Shown here piece after piece: positions 22,001-32,823 of a stretch of 64,000 nucleotides of DNA. The translations under genes were made by a program, and so were the position numbers. Origin of the DNA: Blastobasis lacticolella. Taxonomy: Eukaryota > Arthropoda > Insecta > Lepidoptera > Blastobasidae. A model generated the notes under the pieces. It worked only from the letters and a program-made list of their open reading frames with translations. It was not told where the DNA came from and did not search any database. How positions within the stretch are numbered: the first letter of the stretch is position 1; each line of letters opens with the position of its first letter. The DNA lies in the NCBI GenBank assembly GCA_905147135.1, contig LR990046.1:10074501-10138500 (forward strand), written 5' to 3'.

Positions 22001-24973
22001 AAGACCCATAAAACAAGTTTTGCTTACTTTGGGAGCTTTTTACTTTGCTTAGATGGCGCTGTGTGAGTTTGTCCAAGCAAAGATTTCTCCTAACCCCTAA
22101 AAGTTTCTCCTCCTCTGGGGACGCTTCCATTTCGCAACAATTAAGCAGCTGTTTTTAATTTGTGTAATTTTTAGTATAGTATAAAAAAAAATTTACACAA
22201 TGTAACTATTTATAAACAAACTATCATTTAATTTAATGAAATGGTAAAACCGATTTTTCATGCGTAGTACCCAGTACCTACTCTAACTAACTAAAGCTAA
22301 CTGTGGTAAGAATAGCAAAACTAAATAGGCAGGCCGATGGCCCGTGAAAACGAAGAGAAGGTTCTCGAGTGGGAACCACGGACGGAGTGACAAGTTCAAA
22401 GTAGGCGCGCCAAGAGATGAACAGACGATGTTCTAAGGTCCTTGGGATTGGATAGATGCAGACAGTACAAAGTTCATCGGTGTGGGAGGCGTACGGAAGC
22501 CTTTGCCGGCTTTGATGTTGACTACCAGAATATTATAAAAACAAATTAATTATCGCAATTATGGGGTTTTTTACCACCTTTTCACCTGTTTCCTGTTTCA
22601 ATAGAGCAAATTGTGACGAGTATGCTCAAATATCGGCGTAACAAAGCCGTGATTCAATTACAAACGCGGTTTGTGGTTATTTTTTTTTTATTTATGCGTG
22701 TCCTGCGGGCTCAATTTCTTAGTTCTTGGCTAAAACTTTAAAAAAATTCTAATATGTCTATTTAGGGCGCCATAGGTAATGCTACGTCATCGAGTACAAG
22801 AAAAAATTAACTTTGTAGCGATAGGTAGGGTTTAGGAAACCCACAAAACTTTGGTGTGCCCGTGCACAATCTAGCGCAAGAATATTTTTAGTCAGCCACA
22901 TTAAAGTCTTCGAAACTGCCAACAGGCTATAAGGTAGACCGTTTTTTTCACTTCTGAAACCTATACAAGAGGACAAATAAGTATTATCGCTAAGAGAAAC
23001 CAGCGTTTAGCAACCTAGCCCAAAAAAATGTGCCAGGTTGTGCAGGTTGAATATTCTGTTTAAAGAACTTTACACTTAAAACGATAAATAAATATCTTAA
23101 TAAGTCATTCGCGCTACTGTAATTTACAAACTAAATGGATTTCACTCGAAATTTCAATTTTCAATTTAAAGTTATCATCGCATGATCTGATCATCCGTTA
23201 GTAGCAGCCTCCAATGGCATCCATGTTTATTTATTTATCCGCCTATCAAATTGCAGGCCCAAAATAAAACACTCTACACTATGACGTCTGTTATAGAGTA
23301 TGTACGTCTGAAATTATTCACATGACATCACATGATACTTAAGCCATACATTACGCAACAGACAATAGATAACGAAGGATTACATTAATCGGCGGACACT
23401 ACGCCGCGCCATTCCACAATCTTAATAACAATTATTGTGTAAACTAACGAACAACGAAACTCCGTGGCCTTGCTCAACTTGTTTTATTAAACTAGGCTAG
23501 CATGCATTGGTGTATTACTTACTTAGATAGATACTTATTGTAGGAGAGGCTTACCCAAACCACACAGACCAATAAATGGCATCTTGCCCCTGTAGAGATA
23601 GCTAAATCCAACCTCGCTAAATGCCGAATCAAAAGTCAACATCATCGTTGCTCGGACGGAGCTAAGACTATGGATTCCGGTGAGGAACCGCATTCAGTAA
23701 ATCCGTAAGCGCTTTCCTAGTAGAACGGACTCTGGCTGGCAGACTTACCGCGAGCTGCTGAATCCACTACTACGATGATAATGAATACAGTTAAAGTAAT
23801 CCCACTCTATGTTGCCTGTTTCCGTAAATTTCATTTATGTGACTTCTTATCAAAATTGTCAAGTCTCGTGCCAGCCGGACAGACCATAATGGAACCGAAT
23901 TTGAACCTCAAATATTTTCTTTCAGTGGAGAACAAGATGGGCCTGCCGCCTCCGTACGAGTCATCAGCGACCAACCCTGCGCCGCCGCCGCCTTACTTCG
24001 GGGACACCCCGCCGCCGCCGATGGGGTTCGTCGCGCCCCCCGACCCCCGCACCTCCGTCATCGTGGTCCCCCCTGCGCCCTCCGGCAGGCTCGGCCCCGG
24101 GCCCACCGGCACCACCTGCCAGACCTGCAACAAGGCGATTGTGACCCGCGTAGACTACGTGCCCAATAACAGGACTCATATCGTCTCAGCCGCTCTCTGC
24201 GTGCTCGCCGGGTGAGTGCGCCTTTGTTCTTCGCTCACAATCGAATCGACGATATGAAAAGCGCGTTTGTGCCCGACATATATAGATAACGCGAGATGGC
24301 TCAATGGGGATTGTCTACGCAACAGTGCTCGGCCCGATAAAACACGCTTGTTTAATTTCGAAACTGGCGTGATGAATCAATAAACAAAACGTATGATTAC
24401 TTTTCTATAAGCGTTAAAATGGTAATTCAGTCGGATCATTCCCGTGGTCCCACCAAATGTTGTCCCACAAATCTACCTATGTCTTTCACACTCATTACAA
24501 CTTACCACAAGTGTGAAAGAGAGGTAGTTTTAAGGGGCATCGGGAATGATTGATTCTCAATCAATTAGCCTGTTGCCGCTGCTAACAGACAGATCGGAGA
24601 ACAGCTTTACCCTAACGGGCTGTGCGGATCAGATTGCAGACCTCACAACAAGTTCTGATAGGAAGCCGCTTTCAGTACAGGGAAAGCGAAAATACCGTAG
24701 AAGAGCGAACCCAGGCTGCCAGATTTACCGTAGGCCACTTAGCCAGGATTTAGTGCTAGGATCGGCCTTCCAAGAAGCGTAATCCAACCAGTCCTAGGCA
24801 ATCCGCATCCATCCGTTAACCATATTGACTGAGTGAATTCAACATCCATATCGGTTATGCATTCCAGGTGCTGCTGTGGCTGTTTCATGCCGTACTGCAT
24901 GAAGTCGTGCAAAACCGCCAACCACTACTGCCCGCAGTGCCGCGCGTTCGTCGGCTCCTACCAACCGTCGTGA
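19085..24973 (+). CDS. LITAF: LITAF-like zinc-binding membrane protein 1 (three coding exons)
   Basis: Exons 19085-19097, 23926-24211 and 24868-24973 join in phases 1 and 2 to a 134-residue protein. Exon 1 encodes only MDAT plus one base before A|GTGAGT. Exon 2 follows a TTTTCTTTCAG acceptor and encodes a proline-rich head with PPPY motifs (MGLPPPYES, PPPPYFGD) and the first zinc knuckle, TCQTCNKAIVTRV, then THIVSAALCVLAG. Exon 3 encodes the membrane-dipping CCCGCFMPYC segment and the second knuckle, HYCPQCRAFVGSY, then TGA. This is the full LITAF (SIMPLE) domain: two CxxC pairs binding one zinc around a short hydrophobic helix that anchors the protein to endosome or lysosome membranes. PPxY motifs in this family bind Nedd4-type ubiquitin ligases. 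An upstream in-frame extension of exon 2 to 23775 also exists but bypasses a good acceptor. A candidate AATAAA lies at 25638-25643. Confidence 0.85.
20450..20625 (+). mobile_element. Retroposon 3' tail in intron 1 of LITAF-like gene 1
   Basis: The sequence 'AAATCGGTTCATCTAATCAG', 'CAGACAGACACAC', then 'AACACCCCCTTTTTCGTCGG' and GGGTTAAAAA is the tail of a very common lepidopteran retroposon family. It is non-coding. Confidence 0.5.
21895..22100 (+). mobile_element. SINE (family C) in intron 1 of LITAF-like gene 1
   Basis: It shares 'GACCCATAAAACAAGTTTTG', then 'TAGATGGCGCTGTGTGAGTT', with the minus-strand copy at about 35880-36115, which also carries a tRNA-like head. The head is not clear in this copy. 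Confidence 0.55.
22322..22515 (+). mobile_element. RTE-like LINE 3' fragment in intron 1 of LITAF-like gene 1
   Basis: A broken frame resembles the end of an RTE/R1-type protein: GRP(R)DRW-like 'AGGCGCGCCAAGAGATGAAC' and 'GGATTGGATGC' matching the D-W-M-Q-T-A/V tail. Several stops are present. Confidence 0.45.
23926..24211 (+). CDS. LITAF: LITAF-like gene 1, exon 2 (PPPY head and first CxxC)
   Basis: Acceptor CTTTCAG at 23919-23925; donor GG|GTGAGT at 24211/24212, phase 2. It is strongly GC-rich relative to its flanks and contains the first zinc knuckle TCQTCNK. Confidence 0.85.
24434..24556. repeat. Inverted-repeat element in intron 2 of LITAF-like gene 1
   Basis: GATCATTCCCG...TCTTTCACACT on the left is mirrored by AGTGTGAAAGAGAGGTAG...CGGGAATGATTGATT on the right. 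A foldback of about 120 bp with imperfect arms is formed. Confidence 0.6.
24868..24973 (+). CDS. LITAF: LITAF-like gene 1, exon 3 (hydrophobic segment and second CxxC)
   Basis: Acceptor GCATTCCAG ends at 24867. The exon encodes CCCGCFMPYCMKSCK and ANHYCPQCRAFVGSYQPS and stops at 24971-24973. It completes the LITAF domain. Confidence 0.88.
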
Positions 24974-26194
24974 TTGCGTCGCCCCAATCAAAACATATCT
25001 CTTTTACGTGAATCTTTTTTTATATCGAATACAAAAAAAAATTTTTAGGTAATTATTTCTAAGATTGTACTTATTTTCAGGTAAATATAAATTGTATCTT
25101 ATGTTAGTAAATCGGTGACGCGGTGAGGCGGTTAGATCTAGTGCAATCTCATGTGCCTTCCTTTCCCATACGAAACGAATTTTGTCGATGTATATTGCGA
25201 GCCGACCATTGTAAAACGATAAATATTTTTCGACATTCTGGGTTTCTTCAGTAAAGTAAATTCAATTATATTAAAATTGTTTATCGCATAATTAGGTACA
25301 AAGTTTCTATGAGAAATGAACAGGCCAAAGATAACGTTCAGTAAATTCCAGTTAACGTCATAGTGGGTTAGATTATTTCGATATGTAATGTAGGTAGATG
25401 ATATGCTAAGAATAACATTAATATCAGAACTCAAACAACAACTTTATATCTGTGATATGTATTTATTATTCTTAATTTTGTAAAATAGAATGTTTCTTAA
25501 AAATGTCACAACTTTTTCTGTGAAATTTACTTTTCAATCATATTATTATGTGGATCATAATCTCATTCCTACTTAATTAATTAATTAAATGTCCTTATTA
25601 ATTACTAATTGTGTGGTTTAAATTACTTACCTACCTAAATAAACTAGCACTCTCATAATACGTACCTAATAATGTTTTATTAGTGCAATCCCATTTACGC
25701 ATTACCTTAACTTGATAAGTCGAGACACAGATATTGTATCTGTTATTATTATTTTGGTGCGTTTGCATAAACAGGAAAAGTCATTAACATTGAATTATTA
25801 ATTTATTTCAAACCTTTTTTGAAATGACGTGCGTACCTACATACTAACTGACTAGTCTAAGGCCTTTTACTAATATATAGGAAAAACATATGAGCAACTG
25901 ATTTTCAGATGCAAATAAGTATTTACGATAGGAAGTACGAGCGGCCTATTGTTAAAATTCCATATAACCTGAATTTTTTATTCGATAATACTTTAACAAA
26001 AATCAGCACTAACTTTTATTTCAGTAAGAATCGACTTTGCTTACCTCATTACATTTTAATGAACACAGCTGTTTCAACCTACCTTACCGATAATACAACA
26101 CAAGAATAGGTAAACAACACCAATTAAAAGTAAATTAATTAAGTAGTTACTTTCTTGGGTTTCACATAGCACCGAGAAAGTATACATACTGAAC
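24974..26194. other. Tail-to-tail intergenic region between LITAF-like genes 1 and 2
   Basis: AT-rich with no gene. It should hold both 3' UTRs: a plus-strand AATAAA at 25638-25643 and a minus-strand AATAAA (plus-strand TTTATT at 26015-26020). Confidence 0.45.
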
Positions 26195-26309
26195 TTAAAT
26201 TATCGATCGCCTCGTATACACCCCGAGGAACCTCTGGCAACTGGGACAGCTATGCTCCACGTTCTTCCAGCGTCGGGTCACGTACGGGATGATGCAGCAG
26301 CACAGCCAC
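26195..26309 (-). CDS. LITAF: LITAF-like gene 2, last exon (CCC and CPSC)
   Basis: Acceptor GTGGTCAG, then the membrane-dipping segment and CPSC knuckle, ending RRSII before TAA. A minus-strand AATAAA lies about 175 bp downstream (26015-26020). Confidence 0.78.
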
Positions 26310-27140
26310 CTGACCACCAAAAAAACTCTTTTTCGCAATCGCATATAGGAGAAAGAGGATTAGGCAGGAGGTTGGCTGACTTCGGAAGCAAGCAACAGTC
26401 TTGCCCACCCATCGCTGACAATCTCGCTACCTAACCCTAAACCAATAACCTAAACCTTAAGGTTCGAAAACGACTTATAAGTCTTATAAGTATCAACTGA
26501 TATTTGAAGAACACGTGCCAGTTTTAAATAAGAGTTAGGTCTTGTTACCGAAAAACTAACTGAATACATACCTAGGTATGCATAAGCATCACGCTTTTTG
26601 CCCGTAGTGGTAGGCAGATTACGTACATTAAGTACATTGTTCCACTTGGTACAGATAACTACAGCCAAATACGTAAGTGGCTAATTGATCGCGGGGTTCC
26701 CAAAATGACTATCAGTGACACTTTTACTAATTACAGATATCGGCGGTCGCATAGTTTTTGTACCGTCGCCAACCTATGCGGCTGTTCGCAATAAGTTCGG
26801 TTTGCCAAGGCTACGTAGCGGTAGCCTTGGCAGTGCGGCCTTGGCCTTACTAGACTTTGAACCCGCTGAAGAGGGACGGCACAGAATCTGTTTCCGATCC
26901 GTTCAAAGTTTTAAAAGCTAGTTACCTTAAATATATTGCAAGCTTACCAGAACAAAACCCCGAGACCGATAGCGACGCCATGTGTAAGAGTGCTATTCTT
27001 GTACGCAGCGTTGGTCATGATGTCTTCGGTGCAGTGAGGGCAACGCATGCCCACAGGCTCCGAACCAACTTGGAGTACATCCATTTCGATGAGGATCCCA
27101 TTGGTACTCTGACTGATCTGCTGGTAGTCGTTCGTGTCCA
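26195..27140 (-). CDS. LITAF: LITAF-like protein 2 (last two exons; 5' exon not located)
   Basis: Exons 26948-27140 and 26195-26309 on the minus strand join in phase 2 across a TG|GTAAGC donor and GGTCAG acceptor. The first shown exon opens after a TTACATTATAG acceptor in phase 1, as exon 2 of LITAF-like gene 1 does, so a small upstream exon supplying the start codon is expected but was not found. Alternatively an internal Met (EMDVLQ) starts it. It encodes DTNDYQQISQS..., the first knuckle MRCPHCTEDIMTN, then THGVAIGLGVLFW. The last exon encodes WLCCCIIPYV, then VEHSCPSCQRFLGVY, and stops at 26195-26197. All four zinc cysteines (CPHC, CPSC) are present. The cysteine usual after PY is Val, and the PPxY head of gene 1 is absent. 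About 100 residues in all. Confidence 0.75.
26948..27140 (-). CDS. LITAF: LITAF-like gene 2, CPHC exon
   Basis: Acceptor ATTATAG (reverse of 27141-27147), donor TG|GTAAGC after 26948. Carries the first zinc knuckle and the start of the hydrophobic segment. Confidence 0.72.
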
Positions 27141-27408
27141 CTATAATGTAAATTGTTAACGATTAACAGTGTTTACCATGGCATTAGTACTTGCACGGCT
27201 CAGGGTTCCACTCGGGCCTAGATTGTTAAACCTCCGACACAAAAAGGGGGTAAATTCGATGTGTATCTGTGTATCTGTCTGTGACATCATCAATCTGCCG
27301 AATAAATGACCGATTTCGAAGCGCTCTTCTTTATTTCAAAACGAGTTTAATCGAGAAGGTTAGGAGAGCTAAGCTTTGTTTATTTGGTTCTTAGCTTGTG
27401 GAGTATCG

Positions 27409-27660
27409 GCCGTGTGGTATCCGGCAGAGTACAATAGCACCAGCCCCTTACACTCGTGGGTATAGCACAAGATGACTAATGTTTTCGAGGCAAAACTTCT
27501 AGTCTCCGTAGGCTGCAAAATGGACAACAGCGTTTTCCATTGTTATATTTATAACAGTGCGATCTCTAACCCGCCAGCCAAGCGTAGAGAATATGGCAAT
27601 AATCTCCCCTTTCATGGGAGAGGTCCTAAATCTGTTATGGGTTGTGATGATGATGTCTAG
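27409..27660 (-). mobile_element. SINE-like repeat (family B), full
   Basis: Read on the minus strand it starts with CATCATCACAACCCATAACAG, continues with 'CTCCACGCTTGGC', 'GGGTTAGAGATCGCACTG' and 'GGAAAACGCTGTTGTCCATT', and ends in 'CTCTGCCGGATACCACACGG'. The same order is seen at 41363-41537. Family B also occurs at 36811, 49859 and 55001. Confidence 0.7.
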
Positions 27661-29860
27661 TTCCATGTCTAGGAAACTACGATCAGCACTTATTTTATTT
27701 AAACGAAATTATTATTTTTACTGACTTCTAAAAGAGAAGATTTTTTTTCGATATCTGTCGCTTTGGTTATTCTAGATAGGTGTGCCTTGCCTACTATACA
27801 TATCACACCATCGCCACGCCCTGTGTGGAGTCTAGGCCATCATTGGCTGCATGTGATGATTGAGCCATCGGGCAGTCACAGGCTGCAGTAATGTGTAAAA
27901 TTTAAGTAATGACTGTAGGTATAGTTTTTCTATTGTACCTATATTTTCGGTAGTGATATAATAGCTTAATATGTCTTTCAAGAGTTTGAAGGAGGTGAAG
28001 TGAAATGGATGGTAATCACACATCAACTGCCTATTTTTGGATATCATGGAAGTATCCTTCTTCTCTCCACAATCCCAATTGTGCTTTATATACCTAAATA
28101 GGTACTTACTGTACTTTATATACTCTACATTTTTCTTTAATTTGATTATAATTTCGTTTTGTCCAGACCCAAGTTGTAAATATTTAAAAAGTAGGTACCA
28201 CCTACCTGTGTACCTACTTTTTAAATATTTATGAGTACTTAGATCCTCCATCGATCCATGTGTCTCTATTCTTAGAAGTAAATCACTTTAGAAGACCGTT
28301 GCACATACGAGTATATACCTATTGTTTCACTATTATTTAACAACACCAACCGAACACTGAAGAAATATTTTCATTGTCATAGGAAAACTCCAATAACAGC
28401 CTACAGAGCTATCCAACATCGCTTATTGAATGGAATACTCCTAATTACAACATAATATCTAATTACCTATAGTACACAAGGCAACGTACCAGCGTTCAAT
28501 ACTTAGCAAAACAATTATGTAGTTGCGGTGCGGTAATGACATACCTACGGACAGTGGTACGTCACATAGTGAGTGGTACCCCCATATATATACCTTAATT
28601 GCGACTTTTCATGCGTACGTTTATCAGCAGAGCATCTACCCAAATACAACAGTATTAAAAATTATTATTCATAATACTAAAATTAACAATATCAAACTTA
28701 CTTTTGTCTAAAAAATGCGTTAGGTAAGTACACAAACACTTGGAAAATAAACCGGCACTTTCCCACTGATTGGCTTATACACACAAATTAAATCACTAAT
28801 AAATACTACACAACAAAAACAATTTCGCATCACAGACTCAGGTGTTAACTTGTCACTCCTCGGTGGTTTGTGATAAGAATAAACCGATATCCATTAGTTA
28901 TCGGATAGATAACATGCTTAAAGGGTGAAGTGGGTTACAGTCCGTGTATTTACGTAGTTGGCTTGCTGTAAATACATGTTCACATAACAAAACGTGGTAC
29001 CGGCATATATTTGTGTGCCTGCGTTATGCGATGGCATCCGACTGACTGAATAGGTCAAATAGGACACCATAAGTAAAAATATTATTCTATACAGTTGGTT
29101 AGTAAGTAGGTAGTAGATATAAATGGGTTGGTAAATATATGTAAGTTACAGCCGCAGAAAACTCTCCTCAGTGGCGCTCAGCCATCTTGATATCTGTCTG
29201 TGAAACTGGTAGCAAATGCTTTGCAGTCGAAAAGTATAAACTTGCTTACTGTGCATGCTTATAAAATGAATAACCAACACCTTGAGAAATCGCCGTGAAA
29301 ATGCCATGTTCAAAGCCAAAACTCGATAGCCGAAGTAGAGCTAATCGCCGACGACCTTGTGATAAATTTTATAATTCCACGAATAACAAATCGGCAGATA
29401 GGCACCTACATCGTGCAAGTAAAACCTCCAACGTCTCCTAGCGAGTTTTGGAAGAGATCTTATTTACCAAATTGATCTTGTTTGTTTCTTGTTTAGTGGT
29501 ATACACAAATAATAGACGTTGTCTACTCAGATTCGTCAAGTGTGCCCGTGTAGAGCAGAGTTTCTTTAATATTTTTCTTGCTAAAGCTGAACTATCGTAC
29601 AACATGGTGGAAACAAAAAAGTGTCACAGAGTGAACTAGTTAACAAAACTGTAGAGGTATCAGGTCATACAATGAAGCTATTCAAACGTATCACATACCC
29701 AAGACTGCACCAGGAATGCTCCCTGACGGAATGCCAATACAGCTTAATTTTTGCCTTTTGAATTCTACAGGAGGCTACACTGCAGTAGAAATCAACCTCT
29801 ATATTTCGCATTTCTCGAGCTGCAGAGGGTTTTTGACGAAATTCCGGACGTGCATCTATG
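27661..29860. other. Non-coding AT-rich stretch
   Basis: No gene was recognised, apart from the perfect palindrome at 28178-28230. The missing 5' exon of LITAF-like gene 2 may lie here on the minus strand. Confidence 0.3.
28178..28230. repeat. Perfect 21-bp-arm palindrome
   Basis: AAATATTTAAAAAGTAGGTAC (28178-28198) is exactly reverse-complementary to 28210-28230, with an 11-bp loop. It may be a cruciform-forming sequence or a foldback remnant. Confidence 0.8.
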
Positions 29861-29869
29861 GCACACAAG

Positions 29870-30510
29870 CGTTAGCAAACCTAGATCTTGAGACCAGGGT
29901 GTTTACCTTGGTGTTTACGTGGAAAGAAATACTAGAAAACCGAGGTTTAAAGCTGAACGTACGAAAACCGAGTAGTTACATGGCTGGCTGCACCACGGAT
30001 CTTGATACATAGGGAATAATCTTATCATGTGCCTCGGATCCGTGCTGCAAAAGTCCACAGATATTCAGTCCGATGTCAAGTCCCGTAACTTTGCAGCTTG
30101 AGCCCAATGGAGGGGAGCTCACGGCAGTTACCTGTGTCAAGCTTATATTCAAGAGCATGATTACTAAGCATAATAATCATTTTTAAATAACTACTACCTA
30201 CTCGAGTTTATTTATTTCTGCACCTCCCCTAAATAAAATCTGGGTACGCCCATGCGTTTATCCCACCGATTTTTCGTTACTACCCCTAGCTAGATTGCTG
30301 AAGATAACCCCAAAACTTTTGTCTTACGAAGCCAAAACGTGGAGACTAGTCTAAAAGCGGTTGTTCTGCGTGCTATGGAAGGATCTATACTCAATGTTTC
30401 TCTACGGGGCATGGTCTGGATCTGGAACGAAGTATTCTACAAAAAACTAAAGTGCACATGGACCAGTTCGGCTTCGAAAAGCGTCGTGTCTGACGCATGC
30501 GTGTAAGTAA
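29870..30510 (+). mobile_element. RTE-type LINE reverse transcriptase fragments
   Basis: Plus-strand pieces in different frames read 'WKEILENRGLKLNVRKPSSY' (about 29920-29985) and AMEGSILNVSLRGMVWIWNE (about 30372-30440). These correspond to the RT thumb region 'W...L...GL.LNV.KTEY' and the downstream 'R.ME..ML.VSLRD.IRNE' of RTE-type LINEs. Stops and shifts show it is dead. Confidence 0.6.
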
Positions 30511-30590
30511 ATATGAAACCAAAACTAATAGATGTTAATGTACGAACCAAACTTTCGCTAAATACCTATTCTAATTTATTTATTCCTCAG

Positions 30591-30686
30591 TGCCAAACGT
30601 GCAGACAATCCACCTGAGGACCGATCAGCTGATTCCAACCAACGCCGGGTTATTTGTATTGCCGCCGATCCCCTGCTCACACACAG
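30591..30686 (+). other. Exon-like open segment with good splice signals
   Basis: A strong acceptor (TTATTTATTCCTCAG ending at 30590) is followed by 96 open bases encoding PNVQTIHLRTDQLIPTNAG then LFVLPPIPCSHT, then a CAG|GTGG donor. No family was recognised and partner exons were not found. It could be an exon of an unseen plus-strand gene, or part of a transposon ORF (RTE pieces lie just upstream). Confidence 0.2.
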
Positions 30687-30689
30687 GTG

Positions 30690-31270
30690 GTCTCTAGATT
30701 TTCGTAAAAAACTATGAATGAACCTTTTAAATTTAAATCATAATTGATTACAATATTTTTTGTACAGAACCCTCAATCCAAAAAATTCAAAACGGCAAAT
30801 TTAGATCTCCTTAATATCCCATCGCGCCTAGTACGAGTATCCAGAAAGTAAGCCAGAGCAATTACAGGCATGAGGCATTTCATCATAGTCCTCACAGTGA
30901 CAACGCATCTGCTGTTGTCACTGCGTAGCATTAAAAAAGACATTGTACTACTACTAGGCCAGTAGGTACATGTTTGTTTCTTAAGCGTTGTTGACACTAA
31001 AACTAGTAACAGAAGTTCCCCTTTTTTTGGAGCCGACGAACTGTTAGTTGCAGTTGATACTAATCCTTACGCAGCATAAAATAGTCGCTTTTGAATGCGG
31101 AATACGTGGTCCGACCAAGGTCCGGCATGCCCGCGCACCCATCTTAACCCAAAAGCTACTTTATTTAATACTTTGTAAGGATTCATATCGACTGCAACTG
31201 ATGGTTGGTGGGCTCCAGCCAAATCGGAGCGACTGTTACCTACTAGTAAATTGACTATATAGGTATGGCT
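30690..31270. other. Non-coding stretch
   Basis: Nothing was recognised. An imperfect inverted pair (AGTTGCAGTTGATACTAATCC and the reverse at 31172-31200) suggests a decayed small foldback element at about 31045-31200. Confidence 0.35.
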
Positions 31271-31540
31271 AAAGGTGCGTACGAATTAGAGGCAGCCTCA
31301 GGTTGAGGCACGCACGGCTCGCCCATTTGCGCAAATTCGTACGTGGCTCACGCGCAGCTCGCAGCGCACCGCGAGCGTGTGCGCCGCGAGCCGCCGATTA
31401 TCGGTTTTCTGTCCATGCTCAAAGGTGCCTCGGCGTGCGTGCCTCGCGATGTTTGGACGTGACTACGAATGCGCGCGTATTGTTTATTGACACTTGACAA
31501 CTTTAATATTTTCATGTCAATTAAACTGTTGGTCTTCCTA

Positions 31541-31808
31541 ATAAATAAATAAATAAAATAATATAAATAAAATAAAATACATAAAATAAATAAAATGAAA
31601 TAAAATAAATAAAATAAAATAAAATAAATAAAATAAATAAAATAAATAAAATAAATAAAATAAATAAAATAAATAAAATAAATAAAATAAATAAAATAAA
31701 ATAAAATAAAATAAACTAAAATAAAATAAATAAAATAAATAAAATAAAATAAATAAATTAAATAAATAAATTAAATAAATAGAATAAATAAAATAAATAA
31801 ATAAATAA
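31541..31808. repeat. (ATAAA)n microsatellite
   Basis: About 268 bp of ATAAA/ATAAATAAA repeats with few interruptions lies inside the TIR element upstream of IntS8. It is probably highly length-variable and prone to assembly error. Confidence 0.95.
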
Positions 31809-32069
31809 TTTGGAAAACTTATATACTAAACAACATGGTAAGCAGAAAAAAGCGTTATGGAATCGAAAAAACTAAAATTATTTTAATGGGATTGCCATCA
31901 ATAATGATAAAAGCAAGATCAACATTTTATTTGTGCGGCGCATTTGTGGCTCACCGCGAGCACGTTGCCTCAACGCACAAACAAATGCGCAACTGAGCAG
32001 CAGCCTCACCGCGCGCGGTAAGCATCTCGCTGCGCGCGGCGAGCATGCCTCGGGCTGAGCCGCTCTAAT

Positions 32070-32479
32070 GAGGAGTTTTCCAGTAGGTATTGATAGTTTG
32101 TTTCAAAAAGCATCGATAGATGGCGCTCCTACAATTTTGGTAATCTTTTTTAAATCTGTATTATGGTGGCAGTGATTTCATGCAGCCAAGTAATACTAAA
32201 CTTGAAAATAAAGTGTTTATTAATATAAACATAACTGTTAAAGGTTGAACGAAGTGTAAATAGAAAATTTATAGAAGTTGGCACTATGTTCCATTATTAT
32301 TACAACCTCTAAAATGGTTGAAAACTATTGACAAATATAATATTATCCAATACAACGTACCCAGTGTTTATATCCTGTTTGCTAAGAACCTATTTCAAGC
32401 GATTATCAATTACCAAAATTGTCGGGGCGCCATCTAGTGGTGGTTAGGAATGCCTTAAATACCTATTGGAAAACTCCTC
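32070..32479 (+). mobile_element. MITE family M, copy 1 (410 bp), next to the IntS8 promoter
   Basis: The ends GAGGAGTTTTCCAGTAGGTA and TACCTATTGGAAAACTCCTC are inverted (one mismatch) and flanked by AT on both sides. The copy at 40120-40531 is nearly identical over its whole length and in the same orientation. The interior has no transposase. Confidence 0.85.
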
Positions 32480-32823
32480 ATTCGTACGCAGCTTAATAAT
32501 TTACTTGTCCGTGGACAGACGAGGAATCTGTCATTTTTGTAATGTCAATCTGACGTTAATTGACGAGTGGTGACTGGTGTGGTGTTTGTTTGGTTTGTAG
32601 CGGTTTAGCGGTGAATAAAATAGTATGGCTTATGCATTTTTTACAGTTTGAAATAACCCGGAATTTATAGGTTAAGAGTATTATTAGTCATAATTTGAAT
32701 AACGATATAACAATCACGTCTCAAGAATTTCGAGAGCAAATATAAATAATGTGGATTTAGTGTCACAAAATTACTTAATTCTGATTGCGTACTACTCCGT
32801 ATAGAGAATCTCATTCACACAAA

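Larger units (their letters stand above)
31271..32494. mobile_element. TIR element upstream of IntS8, itself invaded by a MITE
   Basis: The left end AAAGGTGCGTACGAATTAGA and the right end (minus strand AAGCTGCGTACGAAT) are inverted copies extending about 35 bp (…GGCTGCCTCTAATTCG on one side, GCCGCTCTAAT^ATTCG on the other). The interior is GC-rich at both ends, with an AT-only microsatellite in the middle. The right terminal repeat is split by the MITE at 32070-32479. Confidence 0.65.

Noticed and set aside
23775..23925. N-terminal extension of LITAF-like exon 2 (open to 23775)
   Set aside because: A TTTTCTTTCAG acceptor at 23925, joined in phase to MDAT at 19085-19097, gives a family-like start. 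The extension has no conserved feature, though an alternative promoter cannot be excluded.
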